The position numbers and the translations under genes are program-made. A stretch of DNA of 64,000 nucleotides from Enterobacter huaxiensis (GTDB lineage Bacteria > Pseudomonadota > Gammaproteobacteria > Enterobacterales > Enterobacteriaceae), in contig NZ_CP043342.1 of assembly GCF_003594935.2 (NCBI RefSeq), positions 2,728,001 to 2,792,000 on the forward strand. Direction: 5' to 3'. Below the pieces are notes generated by a model. The model saw only the letters and a list, made by a program, of their open reading frames with translations. It had not been told where the DNA came from and did no database searches. Below are positions 57,069 through 64,000 of the stretch, in pieces; position 1 is the stretch's first letter, and each line of letters begins with the position of its first letter.

Positions 57069-58289
57069 TCAAAACTCAACCTTTTTCTCAGGCCAGGCGA
57101 TCGTCGGAATCCCCCCGAGTCGCGGGCCGGCAAACAGGTGCCCCTGGAACTGTGAGATACCCGCAGATTCAAGCCACATCCACTCCTCAGCAAGCTCCAC
57201 GCCCACCGCGCAGAACTGAATCTCCAGCGATGCACAGCATTTGATGATGGCTTGTACAATCGCCTGCCTTGGGCCGCTCTTGTGTACATTGGCAATCAAA
57301 TCACGATTAATCTTAATTCTGTCCGGCTGGAACTGGGCGAGAAGCTGTAAGCCCGCAAAACCTGCGCCGAAGTGATCGATCGTCACGCTAATGCCCGCGC
57401 TCTTAAGCTGCCTGACCGAGTGGGTAAACTCATCGAATCGTGAGATCGCCTCACTCTCCGTAAACTCCACCACAATCTGCTCCGGCACAAAGCCGTTGGC
57501 TTCGATGGCGGTAAGCAGGTAATCCACCGCGTGCGGGACGTTAACCAGCGTCATCGGCAGCAGGTTGATTGACAGCGTTTGCGTCTGCAGCCCCAGCGCG
57601 CTGGCCATAGAGAGCGCAACCTGCTTGCTTCGCAGGTCAGCCTCATACAGTTCTTCACGCGGCAGGCTGGCAAAGTACGCGCCGGGCGAATCGCCGGACG
57701 GCGTGCGGATAAGCGCTTCCCATGAGACAACCTCCTGCATGAAGGGGTCAACAATGGGCTGGAAGGCGAAACTGCAGTCTGCCCCTTTTGCCACTACCTC
57801 AGGCTGCGCTGACAGCGCCGTCTCTTCGGGAATGAAATCCCAGGCATCCGCCGGCGGGAGCTCAAAATAGTTGGCTTTTTCCGTTGCCTCAACGAAGGTG
57901 CGGAAAAACTGCAGGGCGCGGTCGTTATAGGTCAACTGGTACTTCGTCGTGCCTTTATCCAGGACCTGCTGCAGGACTTCATCCGTGTCGTATTTGCGCA
58001 GGTCAAACAGCTCCATGCCGACATTGCCGAAGCGTCGGCTGGGGCCGTGGTCGCACAACAGTTCAACCACGTTGTGATGGCGCGGGTCACAGCAAATACG
58101 CTCATAAATTGCCGCCACCTTTTCCGCTGGCCCTTCGAGTAATTGAAAAAAATGCGTGCCGTTAAACAGCAGGATCCCCGTGACATCGGAGTGCCGGTTT
58201 TTACTATTTGCAGCATCTACCATTTCTTCCAGCGCTTTAACTGGAACGTTCTCGCAGATATGACTGCGGTAAATGATGGTTGTTAGCAT
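57069..58289 (-). CDS. bluF: Blue-light sensor BluF (BLUF and degenerate EAL domains)
   Basis: 406 residues (E. coli 403). The N-terminal BLUF domain binds FAD: Tyr7 (TIIYRSH), Asn31 and Gln49 (HFFQLLEG) are the photocycle residues. The C-terminal EAL domain is degenerate: the EAL motif itself reads ALIRT preceded by SWE, and the later EFTESEAISRF segment is partial, so c-di-GMP hydrolysis is unlikely. In E. coli it acts as the light-dependent anti-repressor of BluR. The start MLTTIIYRSH at 58289 fits the family. It lies 188 bp upstream of bluR. Confidence 0.92.
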   Translation of the reverse strand: MLTTIIYRSHICENVPVKALEEMVDAANSKNRHSDVTGILLFNGTHFFQLLEGPAEKVAAIYERICCDPRHHNVVELLCDHGPSRRFGNVGMELFDLRKYDTDEVLQQVLDKGTTKYQLTYNDRALQFFRTFVEATEKANYFELPPADAWDFIPEETALSAQPEVVAKGADCSFAFQPIVDPFMQEVVSWEALIRTPSGDSPGAYFASLPREELYEADLRSKQVALSMASALGLQTQTLSINLLPMTLVNVPHAVDYLLTAIEANGFVPEQIVVEFTESEAISRFDEFTHSVRQLKSAGISVTIDHFGAGFAGLQLLAQFQPDRIKINRDLIANVHKSGPRQAIVQAIIKCCASLEIQFCAVGVELAEEWMWLESAGISQFQGHLFAGPRLGGIPTIAWPEKKVEF

Positions 58290-58629
58290 GCTATTCCTGG
58301 GGATAAAGGGGTTGGCCACGAAACAGACGTGGGTAGAGTTTGGTTATAGCACATTAATTGCCTGACAAATAATTTACATCTCAATGATTTAGGGCCTTTA
58401 CAAAGGGCTATTTCCCACTTGTACAACTCTTCTAAGCCAGCCGCGGTTGTACAATATATCCTGTGACGATAACGTTAAACAAGCAGTGTGTAAGTTAATG
58501 ATAAATAGATACATTATAAAATATATCAAGAAAATATTAAAAATCTGTACATTTTGTATGTACAGATTTAAAAATAATGTATACCTTAATTGTAACGTTA
58601 GTTATTACGATTATTTACAGGAGCGAAAC
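58290..58629. promoter_or_regulatory. Divergent bluF/ycgZ control region with TTGTACAA boxes and a 29-bp dyad
   Basis: Two TTGTACAA palindromes lie at 58419-58426 and 58447-58454, 28 bp apart. A larger dyad with arms AAATCTGTACA / TGTACAGATTT and a 7-bp centre is at 58541-58569, 60 bp before the ycgZ start. All share TGTACA, which resembles the core I recall for the MlrA/BluR group. These are candidate BluR sites. Confidence 0.55.
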
Positions 58630-58869
58630 ATGAACCAGAACGGTTATGTCGCAGATTCAGCAGCAGCCATTGCGCAGTACTTCGAAAAAGCCGCGCTTCC
58701 TACCCAACAGGAGACGCTGGGCCAGGTGGTTGTTGAAATTCTTAGCGACGGGCGAAATCTGAATCGCAAATCGCTCTGCACCAAACTGTTAAGTCGCCTC
58801 GAAAAGGCCGATGGCCCGGAAGAGGAACAGCACTATCACATGCTGCTTGGCCTGCTCTTCGAACGGTAA
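58630..58869 (+). CDS. ycgZ: YcgZ, BluR-regulated connector protein
   Basis: 79 residues, similar to E. coli YcgZ (78 aa), especially QQETLGQVVVEILSDGRNLN and KSLCTKLLSRLE. In E. coli the small proteins of this operon act on the Rcs phosphorelay to favour colanic acid and acid-stress genes and reduce curli. CAGGAGCGAAAC precedes the ATG; the open frame begins much earlier (58447) but the upstream part is AT-rich and not coding-like. First gene of ycgZ-ymgA-ariR. Confidence 0.88.
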   Translation: MNQNGYVADSAAAIAQYFEKAALPTQQETLGQVVVEILSDGRNLNRKSLCTKLLSRLEKADGPEEEQHYHMLLGLLFER

Positions 58870-58872
58870 CGT

Positions 58873-59193
58873 ATGAACAGCAGTGACGCAGATCGCCTGA
58901 TCGACCAGCTTATCGGTGAAGCCGTTCTTTCCCTCCTGAAAGAGCGAGGCCCGGTAACTACCGATGCACTGGTCCAGCGCCTGCGGAGCATGAAAGCGCA
59001 TGAAAAGAATCCCCAGCGGCGGGAGACACTTGCGGTGGTGATTGCCGAAATAGGTTCAAACACCATCGCCTTTAAACGTCACAGCACCGCGCAGGGACGA
59101 ACCGTAAGAGAGGGATCTCTTAAACATAACAGAGACAATGTAGTGCCTTTATTTGGAAATGGAAAACCGTCCGATCCCAAGAAAATACATTGA
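58873..59193 (+). CDS. ymgA: YmgA-like small protein
   Basis: 106 residues, weakly but recognisably similar to E. coli YmgA (90 aa), with IGEAVLSLLKERG near the start and KKIH at the end. It begins 3 bp after ycgZ, so it is cotranscribed. It is longer than the E. coli protein, with a basic, possibly disordered tail (about 65-106). Linked to biofilm and Rcs signalling by position. Confidence 0.75.
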   Translation: MNSSDADRLIDQLIGEAVLSLLKERGPVTTDALVQRLRSMKAHEKNPQRRETLAVVIAEIGSNTIAFKRHSTAQGRTVREGSLKHNRDNVVPLFGNGKPSDPKKIH

Positions 59194-59222
59194 CTACAAC
59201 CTTACAGCTACGGTGAGAACAC

Positions 59223-59501
59223 ATGAGACAAAATATTCAGCTTCAACCCGAATACCATTCCGCTTTTTTAGATAGCGCGTTATCGGAGTACTTCCGTCAC
59301 GCAGGCGAAAGATTTGCTGAAGAGTCCGCTGTTTTTTCTAATGCAGTACGCTGCGTCCTTGCCTCGGAAGGGCATCTGACGAATAAGGCAATTATTCTGT
59401 GGTTGATCCAGACCCTGGAAGCAACGGACGACGTGGTTCAGGCTGACGTAATCCGCAAAACGCTGGAAATCGTAGTGGGCTACACCATGGACGATCTTTA
59501 A
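59223..59501 (+). CDS. ariR: AriR (YmgB), biofilm and acid-resistance regulator
   Basis: 92 residues, similar to E. coli AriR (88 aa), a small all-helical protein of the Hha-like fold: FAEESAVFSNAVRCVL, NKAIILWLIQTLEATDDV and QADVIRKTLEIVVGYTMDDL. It follows ymgA by 29 bp. A ymgC counterpart is not seen after it; the next 190 bp lead into fdhF. Confidence 0.85.
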   Translation: MRQNIQLQPEYHSAFLDSALSEYFRHAGERFAEESAVFSNAVRCVLASEGHLTNKAIILWLIQTLEATDDVVQADVIRKTLEIVVGYTMDDL

Positions 59502-59525
59502 CCCCCTTTTCCAGCAACGGCTAAC

Positions 59526-59565
59526 GTGTCATCGTCAGTTCTGACGAACAGGCTGACGATGACAC
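59526..59565. repeat. 13-bp-arm inverted repeat upstream of the fdhF homologue
   Basis: Arms GTGTCATCGTCAG / CTGACGATGACAC flank a 14-bp centre, and an inner dyad TCGTCA-GTTC-TGACGA is nested at 59532-59547. There is no T tract. It lies about 45-85 bp upstream of a sigma-54-type promoter, the usual place for an activator binding site; it may also end ariR transcripts. Confidence 0.6.
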
Positions 59566-59609
59566 CCCTCCTCCCTTCCGTAATCCCCTCTAATCCTGAA
59601 ACGACAATC

Positions 59610-59625
59610 TGGCATGGTTCCTGCA
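59610..59625 (+). promoter_or_regulatory. Sigma-54 (RpoN) promoter of the fdhF homologue
   Basis: TGGCATGGTTCCTGCA matches the -24/-12 consensus TGGCACG-N4-TTGCA, with GG and GC separated by exactly 10 bp. The start codon is 68 bp downstream. E. coli fdhF also uses a sigma-54 promoter activated by FhlA. Confidence 0.7.
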
Positions 59626-59692
59626 ATGACCCTCTCACGGGACTGGATTTACCAGTTATACATTGCTTCATTTCTTAACAGGTCTGTTATTG

Positions 59693-61843
59693 ATGAAAAA
59701 AATCGCCAGCGTCTGCCCCTACTGTGGTGCGGGCTGTAAACTCAATCTTGTCGTCGATCGTAACCGAATTATCCGTGCTGAAGCCGCTGACGGCGTGACC
59801 AACCAGGGCACGCTATGTCTGAAAGGCTTTTACGGCTGGGACTTTCTTAACGATACCCGCCTGCTGACGCCCCGCCTGACGCAACCCATGATCCGCTACA
59901 GTAAAGGCGAGGCGTTCACGTCCGTTACCTGGGAAGAGGCCATCCGCTATACCGCCCACAGGCTTAAGGGCATTAAAGAGCAGTTCGGCCCCCGCGCCAT
60001 TATGACCACCGGGTCCTCCAGAGGAACGGGCAACGAAACCAACTACGTGATGCAGAAATTTGCCCGCGCGGTGCTCAACACTAACAACGTGGACTGCTGC
60101 GCCCGCGTCTGTCACGGCCCGTCCGTTGCCGGGTTGCAGGAAACGCTGGGCAACGGCGCGATGAGCAACTCCATCAACGACATCGAAAACTCAAAATGTT
60201 TGCTGGTGTTTGGCTACAACTGCGCGGACTCTCACCCGATCGTCGCCCGCCGCGTGCTGAAAGCGCGTGAGAAAGGGGCGAAAATCATCGTCTGCGATCC
60301 GCGGCGTATCGAAACGGCACGCATTGCCGATCAGCATCTGCAGCTTAAAAACGGCAGCAATATGGCGCTGGTTAATGCCTTCGGCTATGTCCTGCTGGAA
60401 GAGGAGCTGTACGATAAAAACTACGTGGCGCGCTTCGCGGAAGGGCTTGAGGCCTATCGCCAGATCGTCAAGGATTACGCGCCTGAGAAGGTTGAACACC
60501 TGACGGGCATTCCCGCCCGCGACGTTCGCCAGGCGATGCGTACCTTCGCCGCCGCCCCTTCCGCCACGGTGATGTGGGGCATGGGCGTCACGCAGTTTGG
60601 CCAGGCGGTGGACGTGGTGAAAGGGCTTTCAAGCCTGGCGCTGCTGACCGGGAACCTTGGTCGCCCGGCGGTGGGCGTTGGCCCGGTTCGCGGTCAAAAC
60701 AACGTGCAGGGCGCGTGCGACATGGGCGTGCTGCCCAACATGTTCCCGGGCTATCAGGATGTCACCGACCCGGCCGTCCGGCAGAAATTTGCCGATGCGT
60801 GGGAAATCGACGTCGCCCGCATGGACGACCGCGTCGGCACGCGCATTACCGAAGTCCCTCACCTCGCGCTGGAGGGTAAGGTTAAAGCCTATTACATCAT
60901 GGGAGAAGATCCTCTCCAGACGGAGGCCGACCTCGGGCTGGTGCGCCGCGGCTTTGAGGCGCTCGATTTCGTCGTTGTTCAGGACATTTTTATGACCAAA
61001 ACGGCGGAAGTAGCCGACGTTCTGCTCCCCACCACCTCCTGGGGTGAGCACGGCGGCGTCTTTACCTGCGCCGATCGCGGCTTCCAGCGTTTCGGCAAGG
61101 CCGTAGAGGCCTGCGGCAGCGTGAAGCGCGACTGGGAAATCATCAGCCTGCTCGCCACCGAGATGGGCTACCCAATGCACTACGACTCGAACCAGCAGAT
61201 TTGGGACGAGATGCGCGAGCTGTGCCCGCTGTTCTACGGCGTGACGTACGAGAAAATGGGCGAGATGGGCCACGTTCAGTGGCCGTGCCCGACGCTCGAC
61301 CACCCCGGTACGCCGCACCTGTACAAAGACAATAAGTTTGACACCCCGACGGGCAAAGGCCAGCTGTTTGCCGCCGCCTGGCGCGCCCCGGCTGAAACGC
61401 CGGATGAGGATTATCCGTTGGTGCTCTGCACGGTACGCGAAGTGGGACATTACTCCTGTCGATCCATGACCGGCAACTGCGCCGCCCTGCAAAGCCTGGC
61501 CGACGAGCCGGGACGCGTGCAGATGAACCCTGCCGACGCGGATAAACTGGGCATTGCCGACGGCCAGCTGGTCTGGGTGCGGTCACGCAGGGGCAAGGTC
61601 ATTACCCGCGCCAGCATCAGCGAGCGAATTAATGCCGGAGCCGTCTATATGACCTATCAGTGGTGGATTGGCGCCTGCAACGAGCTGACGCAGGATAATC
61701 TCGACCCGGTCTCCAAAACGCCGGAAACGAAATACTGCGCGGTGCAGCTGGAGGGGATTGAGGACCAGCGCTGGGCCGAGGACTATGCTGCCTCTGCCTA
61801 TCAAAACATGAAGACGCGGCTGATCGATGCGGTAAACGTCTGA
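59693..61843 (+). CDS. fdhF: Formate dehydrogenase H homologue with Cys at the selenocysteine site
   Basis: Molybdopterin (bis-MGD) and [4Fe-4S] oxidoreductase of the FdhF type, 716 residues (E. coli FdhF 715) and collinear with it. Cluster Cys are C8, C11, C15 and C42 and electron-transfer Lys44 is kept. Residue 140, selenocysteine in E. coli (RVUHGPS), is Cys here (RVCHGPS, codon TGT), followed by H141. TGSSRGTGNETNYVMQKF and the C-terminal REVGHYSCRSMTGNCAAL are family motifs. It should oxidise formate without selenium, probably more slowly. No hydrogenase or electron-transfer subunit is encoded nearby, so partners are unknown. The frame opens at 59663, but ATG 59693 matches the family. 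Confidence 0.9.
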   Translation: MKKIASVCPYCGAGCKLNLVVDRNRIIRAEAADGVTNQGTLCLKGFYGWDFLNDTRLLTPRLTQPMIRYSKGEAFTSVTWEEAIRYTAHRLKGIKEQFGPRAIMTTGSSRGTGNETNYVMQKFARAVLNTNNVDCCARVCHGPSVAGLQETLGNGAMSNSINDIENSKCLLVFGYNCADSHPIVARRVLKAREKGAKIIVCDPRRIETARIADQHLQLKNGSNMALVNAFGYVLLEEELYDKNYVARFAEGLEAYRQIVKDYAPEKVEHLTGIPARDVRQAMRTFAAAPSATVMWGMGVTQFGQAVDVVKGLSSLALLTGNLGRPAVGVGPVRGQNNVQGACDMGVLPNMFPGYQDVTDPAVRQKFADAWEIDVARMDDRVGTRITEVPHLALEGKVKAYYIMGEDPLQTEADLGLVRRGFEALDFVVVQDIFMTKTAEVADVLLPTTSWGEHGGVFTCADRGFQRFGKAVEACGSVKRDWEIISLLATEMGYPMHYDSNQQIWDEMRELCPLFYGVTYEKMGEMGHVQWPCPTLDHPGTPHLYKDNKFDTPTGKGQLFAAAWRAPAETPDEDYPLVLCTVREVGHYSCRSMTGNCAALQSLADEPGRVQMNPADADKLGIADGQLVWVRSRRGKVITRASISERINAGAVYMTYQWWIGACNELTQDNLDPVSKTPETKYCAVQLEGIEDQRWAEDYAASAYQNMKTRLIDAVNV

Positions 61844-61850
61844 ATGCGTT

Positions 61851-61883
61851 GCCGGGAGGCGGCTGCGCCTGACCCGGCCCTAA
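61851..61883. repeat. REP-type palindrome
   Basis: GCCGGGAGGCGGC...GACCCGGCCCTAAC has the REP layout and lies 7 bp after the fdhF stop codon, between convergent genes. Confidence 0.75.
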
Positions 61884-61903
61884 CACTCAGGATTGTTCGA
61901 AAC

Positions 61904-61930
61904 AAAAAAGGCCGCAGTCGCGGCCTTTTT
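61904..61930. terminator. Bidirectional terminator between fdhF and ydiH
   Basis: AAAAAAGGCCGC / GCGGCCTTTTT stem with an AGTC loop, flanked by A and T runs. Confidence 0.94.
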
Positions 61931-61938
61931 ACTCACAC

Positions 61939-62133
61939 TCAATGGACGTGAACGCCCAACCGCCAGGCAAAGTAGATCTCTTCTTTCAGTTCATTCGAAG
62001 AGAGCGCCAGCAAATCTGCAAATTCCAGCTCAAGCTGTTTCAGCTTTTTCAGGTACTGCGCCGGAGACAGATTGCTCTTATCGCGACGTAAATATTCGGT
62101 TGCCAGCTGGGTCGGGTTTAATTCGTTATCCAT
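61939..62133 (-). CDS. ydiH: YdiH, conserved small protein
   Basis: 64 residues, matching E. coli YdiH (62 aa), with core LSPAQYLKKLKQLELEFADL and KEEIYFAWRLGVH. It is probably helical, soluble and of unknown function. GAGGACATC precedes ATG 62133; an upstream ATG at 62154 is less likely. Confidence 0.9.
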   Translation of the reverse strand: MDNELNPTQLATEYLRRDKSNLSPAQYLKKLKQLELEFADLLALSSNELKEEIYFAWRLGVHVH

Positions 62134-62218
62134 GATGTCCTCGCTTATGTACAAATCCTGACCAGTATATCACATCGGACTGGCTAGTTTTTGACCAAAG
62201 GCAAAACATCTCATAACT

Positions 62219-62629
62219 TTACACCACCGCCGTCGTCAGCCTTGAGGAGCAGCACAGGCGGTCCTGCTCATCCAGAATATCAATCTGCCAGACCTGATGA
62301 CGGCTACCCGCATGAAGCGCGCGGCAGATACCGCGCACCTGACCGCTGCGCACGGAACGGATATGGTTGGCATTGACCTCCAGCCCGACAACCTTGTGCT
62401 CTCCTTCGGTACACAAATAGCCCGCGACCGAACCCAGCGTCTCCGCCAGCACGACGGACGCGCCGCCGTGCAGTAAGCCAAACGGCTGATGGGTGCGGCT
62501 ATCGACGGGCATCGTCGCTTCCAGATCGTTCTCACCGATACGGGTGAACTGAATATCCAGCAGCCCCACCATGTTTCCCTCGCCCATGGCGTTGAGCGCC
62601 TGCAGCGTTACCGCGCGTTTCCAGATCAT
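62219..62629 (-). CDS. menI: 1,4-dihydroxy-2-naphthoyl-CoA hydrolase MenI
   Basis: Hotdog-fold thioesterase that releases CoA from DHNA-CoA in menaquinone synthesis. It has 136 residues, as in E. coli (YdiI). Catalytic Glu63 lies in VVLAETLGS, and QPFGLLHGGAS is the substrate-binding helix start. Its start overlaps the ydiJ stop by 4 bp (ATGA), so the two are coupled. Confidence 0.95.
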   Translation of the reverse strand: MIWKRAVTLQALNAMGEGNMVGLLDIQFTRIGENDLEATMPVDSRTHQPFGLLHGGASVVLAETLGSVAGYLCTEGEHKVVGLEVNANHIRSVRSGQVRGICRALHAGSRHQVWQIDILDEQDRLCCSSRLTTAVV

Positions 62630-64000
62630 CCGATAATCTCCAGTAAAGCCTGTAAGGGGTGGCGTACGCCGTTGCCTTCAACGCGTTTGACCTGGCTGCG
62701 GCAGGAGTAGCCCGTTGCCAGACAGCGGTTGCGCGGCAAACGCTGCATCGCCTGATGCCACGAAAGCTCGTAGATACCGAGCGAATTGCTGTGGTTTTTG
62801 ACTTCATGTCCGTAGGTGCCCGCCATGCCGCAGCAGCCCACGCTCACGTTCTCCAGCTTCGCGCCAAAGCGGGCGAAAATAGAAGCCCACTGAGCTGGCG
62901 CCCCCGGCAGTGCCGTGACTTCGGTGCAGTGCCCAAACAGATACCACGGCTCACCGCTGGCCTCACCCGTGGCGGTTTGCTGCAACGCCGCCGGCAGCCA
63001 CTCGTGTACCAGCATAACGTGGAAATCACCGCGATTTTCGCCCAGCGTCTGCTTGTACTCATCGCGGTAGCACAGTACCAGCGCCGGATCGACGCCGACC
63101 ATAGGTATCCCGAGCTGCGCCACGCGATTCAGGAAGTCAGACGTTTTCTGCGCCGTCTTCGCAAAACGGGTCAGGAAGCCCTTAATGTGCTGCGCCTTGC
63201 CGTTCGGGGAGAACGGCAGCACAACCGGCTGGTAGCCCACTTTTTCCGCCAGACGGATAAAATCGGCCACCACCTGCGCATCGTAATAACTGGTAAACGG
63301 ATCCTGCACCACCAGCACTACGTTCGCTTTTTGCGCATCGCTCAGCGCTTCGAGCTGTTCCAGCGTCATGTTTGCCGAGCGGTGTCCCACCAGCCGGCGC
63401 TGCAGCGACGGTGTCGAGAGCAGCGGCAGATCCACCATTCCGATATGTTTTTCGGAAAGCTTGCGCACCAGCGGCTGATTGATAAAGAAGTTGAAGGTCC
63501 TCGGCGCACGGGCCATCAGCGGGGCATAGCTTTCAACCGTTGCCACCAGATGGTCGCGCACTGGGCGCAGGTAGCGCGTGTGGTAGAGCTGCAGGAAGCG
63601 CGAGCGGAACTCCGGCACGTCGATTTTGATCGGACACTGCGTCGAACAGGCCTTGCAGGCCAGGCAGCCTGACATGGCCTCTTTCACCTCATGCGAGAAG
63701 TCGTATTCGCCTTTATTCGCATGCCAGCTGTTGCGGGTACGTTCGATAAGGGAACGCAGGCTGGCGCGTTTTTCCGGCAGTTCCTGCTCAAGCTTGAGCG
63801 GGTCGACGCCGCGGTCCGCCAGCAGTCGCAGCCACTCGCGCACCAGCGTCGCACGCCCTTTTGGCGAGTGAATACGGTTGCTGGTGATTTTCATCGACGG
63901 ACACATCGGGCTCTTTACATCGAAGTTAAAGCACAGGCCGTTGCCGTTGCACTCCATCGCGCCGCGCCAGGATGAGCGTACCGCAATCGGGATTTGTCGG
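62626..64000 (-). CDS. ydiJ: YdiJ, FAD-linked oxidase with Fe-S domain (C-terminal part)
   Basis: Only the C-terminal 458 or so residues are inside the window; the frame stays open through 64000, and the E. coli protein has 1018 residues. The visible part has a ferredoxin-like cluster site CLACKACSTQCPIKIDVPEF and a CCG-type domain (VGCCGMAGTYGHEVKNH) of the GlpC/glycolate-oxidase type. The FAD domain lies outside. The E. coli protein has been linked to D-2-hydroxyglutarate oxidation, which I recall but cannot test here. Confidence 0.93.
   Translation of the reverse strand, partial: RQIPIAVRSSWRGAMECNGNGLCFNFDVKSPMCPSMKITSNRIHSPKGRATLVREWLRLLADRGVDPLKLEQELPEKRASLRSLIERTRNSWHANKGEYDFSHEVKEAMSGCLACKACSTQCPIKIDVPEFRSRFLQLYHTRYLRPVRDHLVATVESYAPLMARAPRTFNFFINQPLVRKLSEKHIGMVDLPLLSTPSLQRRLVGHRSANMTLEQLEALSDAQKANVVLVVQDPFTSYYDAQVVADFIRLAEKVGYQPVVLPFSPNGKAQHIKGFLTRFAKTAQKTSDFLNRVAQLGIPMVGVDPALVLCYRDEYKQTLGENRGDFHVMLVHEWLPAALQQTATGEASGEPWYLFGHCTEVTALPGAPAQWASIFARFGAKLENVSVGCCGMAGTYGHEVKNHSNSLGIYELSWHQAMQRLPRNRCLATGYSCRSQVKRVEGNGVRHPLQALLEIIG

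Overview
The window reads as chromosomal DNA of an Enterobacteriaceae close to Enterobacter (for example the E. cloacae complex or a near relative). Most proteins match E. coli K-12 orthologues that I recognise by sequence, and gene order follows the E. coli stretch nth-dtpA-gstA-pdxY-tyrS-pdxH ... slyA ... sodC ... nemRA-gloA-rnt ... sodB ... purR-cfa-ribC-mdtK-valVW-ydhS ... fumD-pykF-lpp-ldtE-sufEDCBA ... ydiH-menI-ydiJ. The species call is inference; no 16S rRNA or marker typing is possible here. I see no rRNA, CRISPR array, insertion sequence, integrase or prophage.

Layout. 1-7.5 kb: peptide permease dtpA, gstA, vitamin B6 and tyrosyl-tRNA genes (pdxY, tyrS, pdxH), lysozyme inhibitor mliC and anhydro-muropeptide kinase anmK. 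7.5-15.4 kb: slyB (with a PhoP-type box), an added membrane diguanylate cyclase, slyA (with a consensus SlyA operator), the ydhIJK efflux operon, sodC, ydhF, ydhL. 15.4-20.6 kb: an EptA-type phosphoethanolamine transferase placed directly upstream of the nemR-nemA-gloA electrophile-detoxification operon, then rnt and grxD. 20.6-31.1 kb: mepH, sodB, ydhP, ynhF, autoregulated purR, ydhB/ydhC, cfa, ribC, mdtK. 31.2-31.5 kb: two tRNA-Val(GAC) genes.

31.5-41.2 kb: after ydhS comes a block that replaces the E. coli ydhTUXWVY genes. It holds a beta-carbonic anhydrase, a degenerate metallo-beta-lactamase-fold protein with a zinc ribbon, a 46-residue Cys-containing protein with its own promoter and terminator, a secreted GlcG/HbpS-family protein beside a sensor kinase and LuxR-type response regulator, another small unannotated gene (55 aa), and a four-gene polar amino-acid ABC transporter, ending at fumD. 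41.3-46.8 kb: a methionine-type ABC importer diverges from a reverse-transsulfuration pair (cystathionine beta-synthase and gamma-lyase). Together they could import methionine and recycle its sulfur to cysteine.

46.8-55.9 kb: pykF (with a Cra site), lpp, ldtE and the complete sufABCDSE operon with a Fur box. 56.1-61.9 kb: a second inserted block with the blue-light regulators bluR-bluF, the divergent ycgZ-ymgA-ariR genes, and a formate dehydrogenase H homologue carrying Cys in place of selenocysteine behind a sigma-54-type promoter. 61.9-64 kb: ydiH, menI and the 3' part of ydiJ, cut by the window end.

The most interesting points are the HbpS-like protein next to a two-component system, the two small genes around it, the Cys-type FdhF with its sigma-54 promoter and dyad, the TTGTACAA boxes around bluRF/ycgZ, and the eptA-like gene whose stop codon lies inside the NemR operator.
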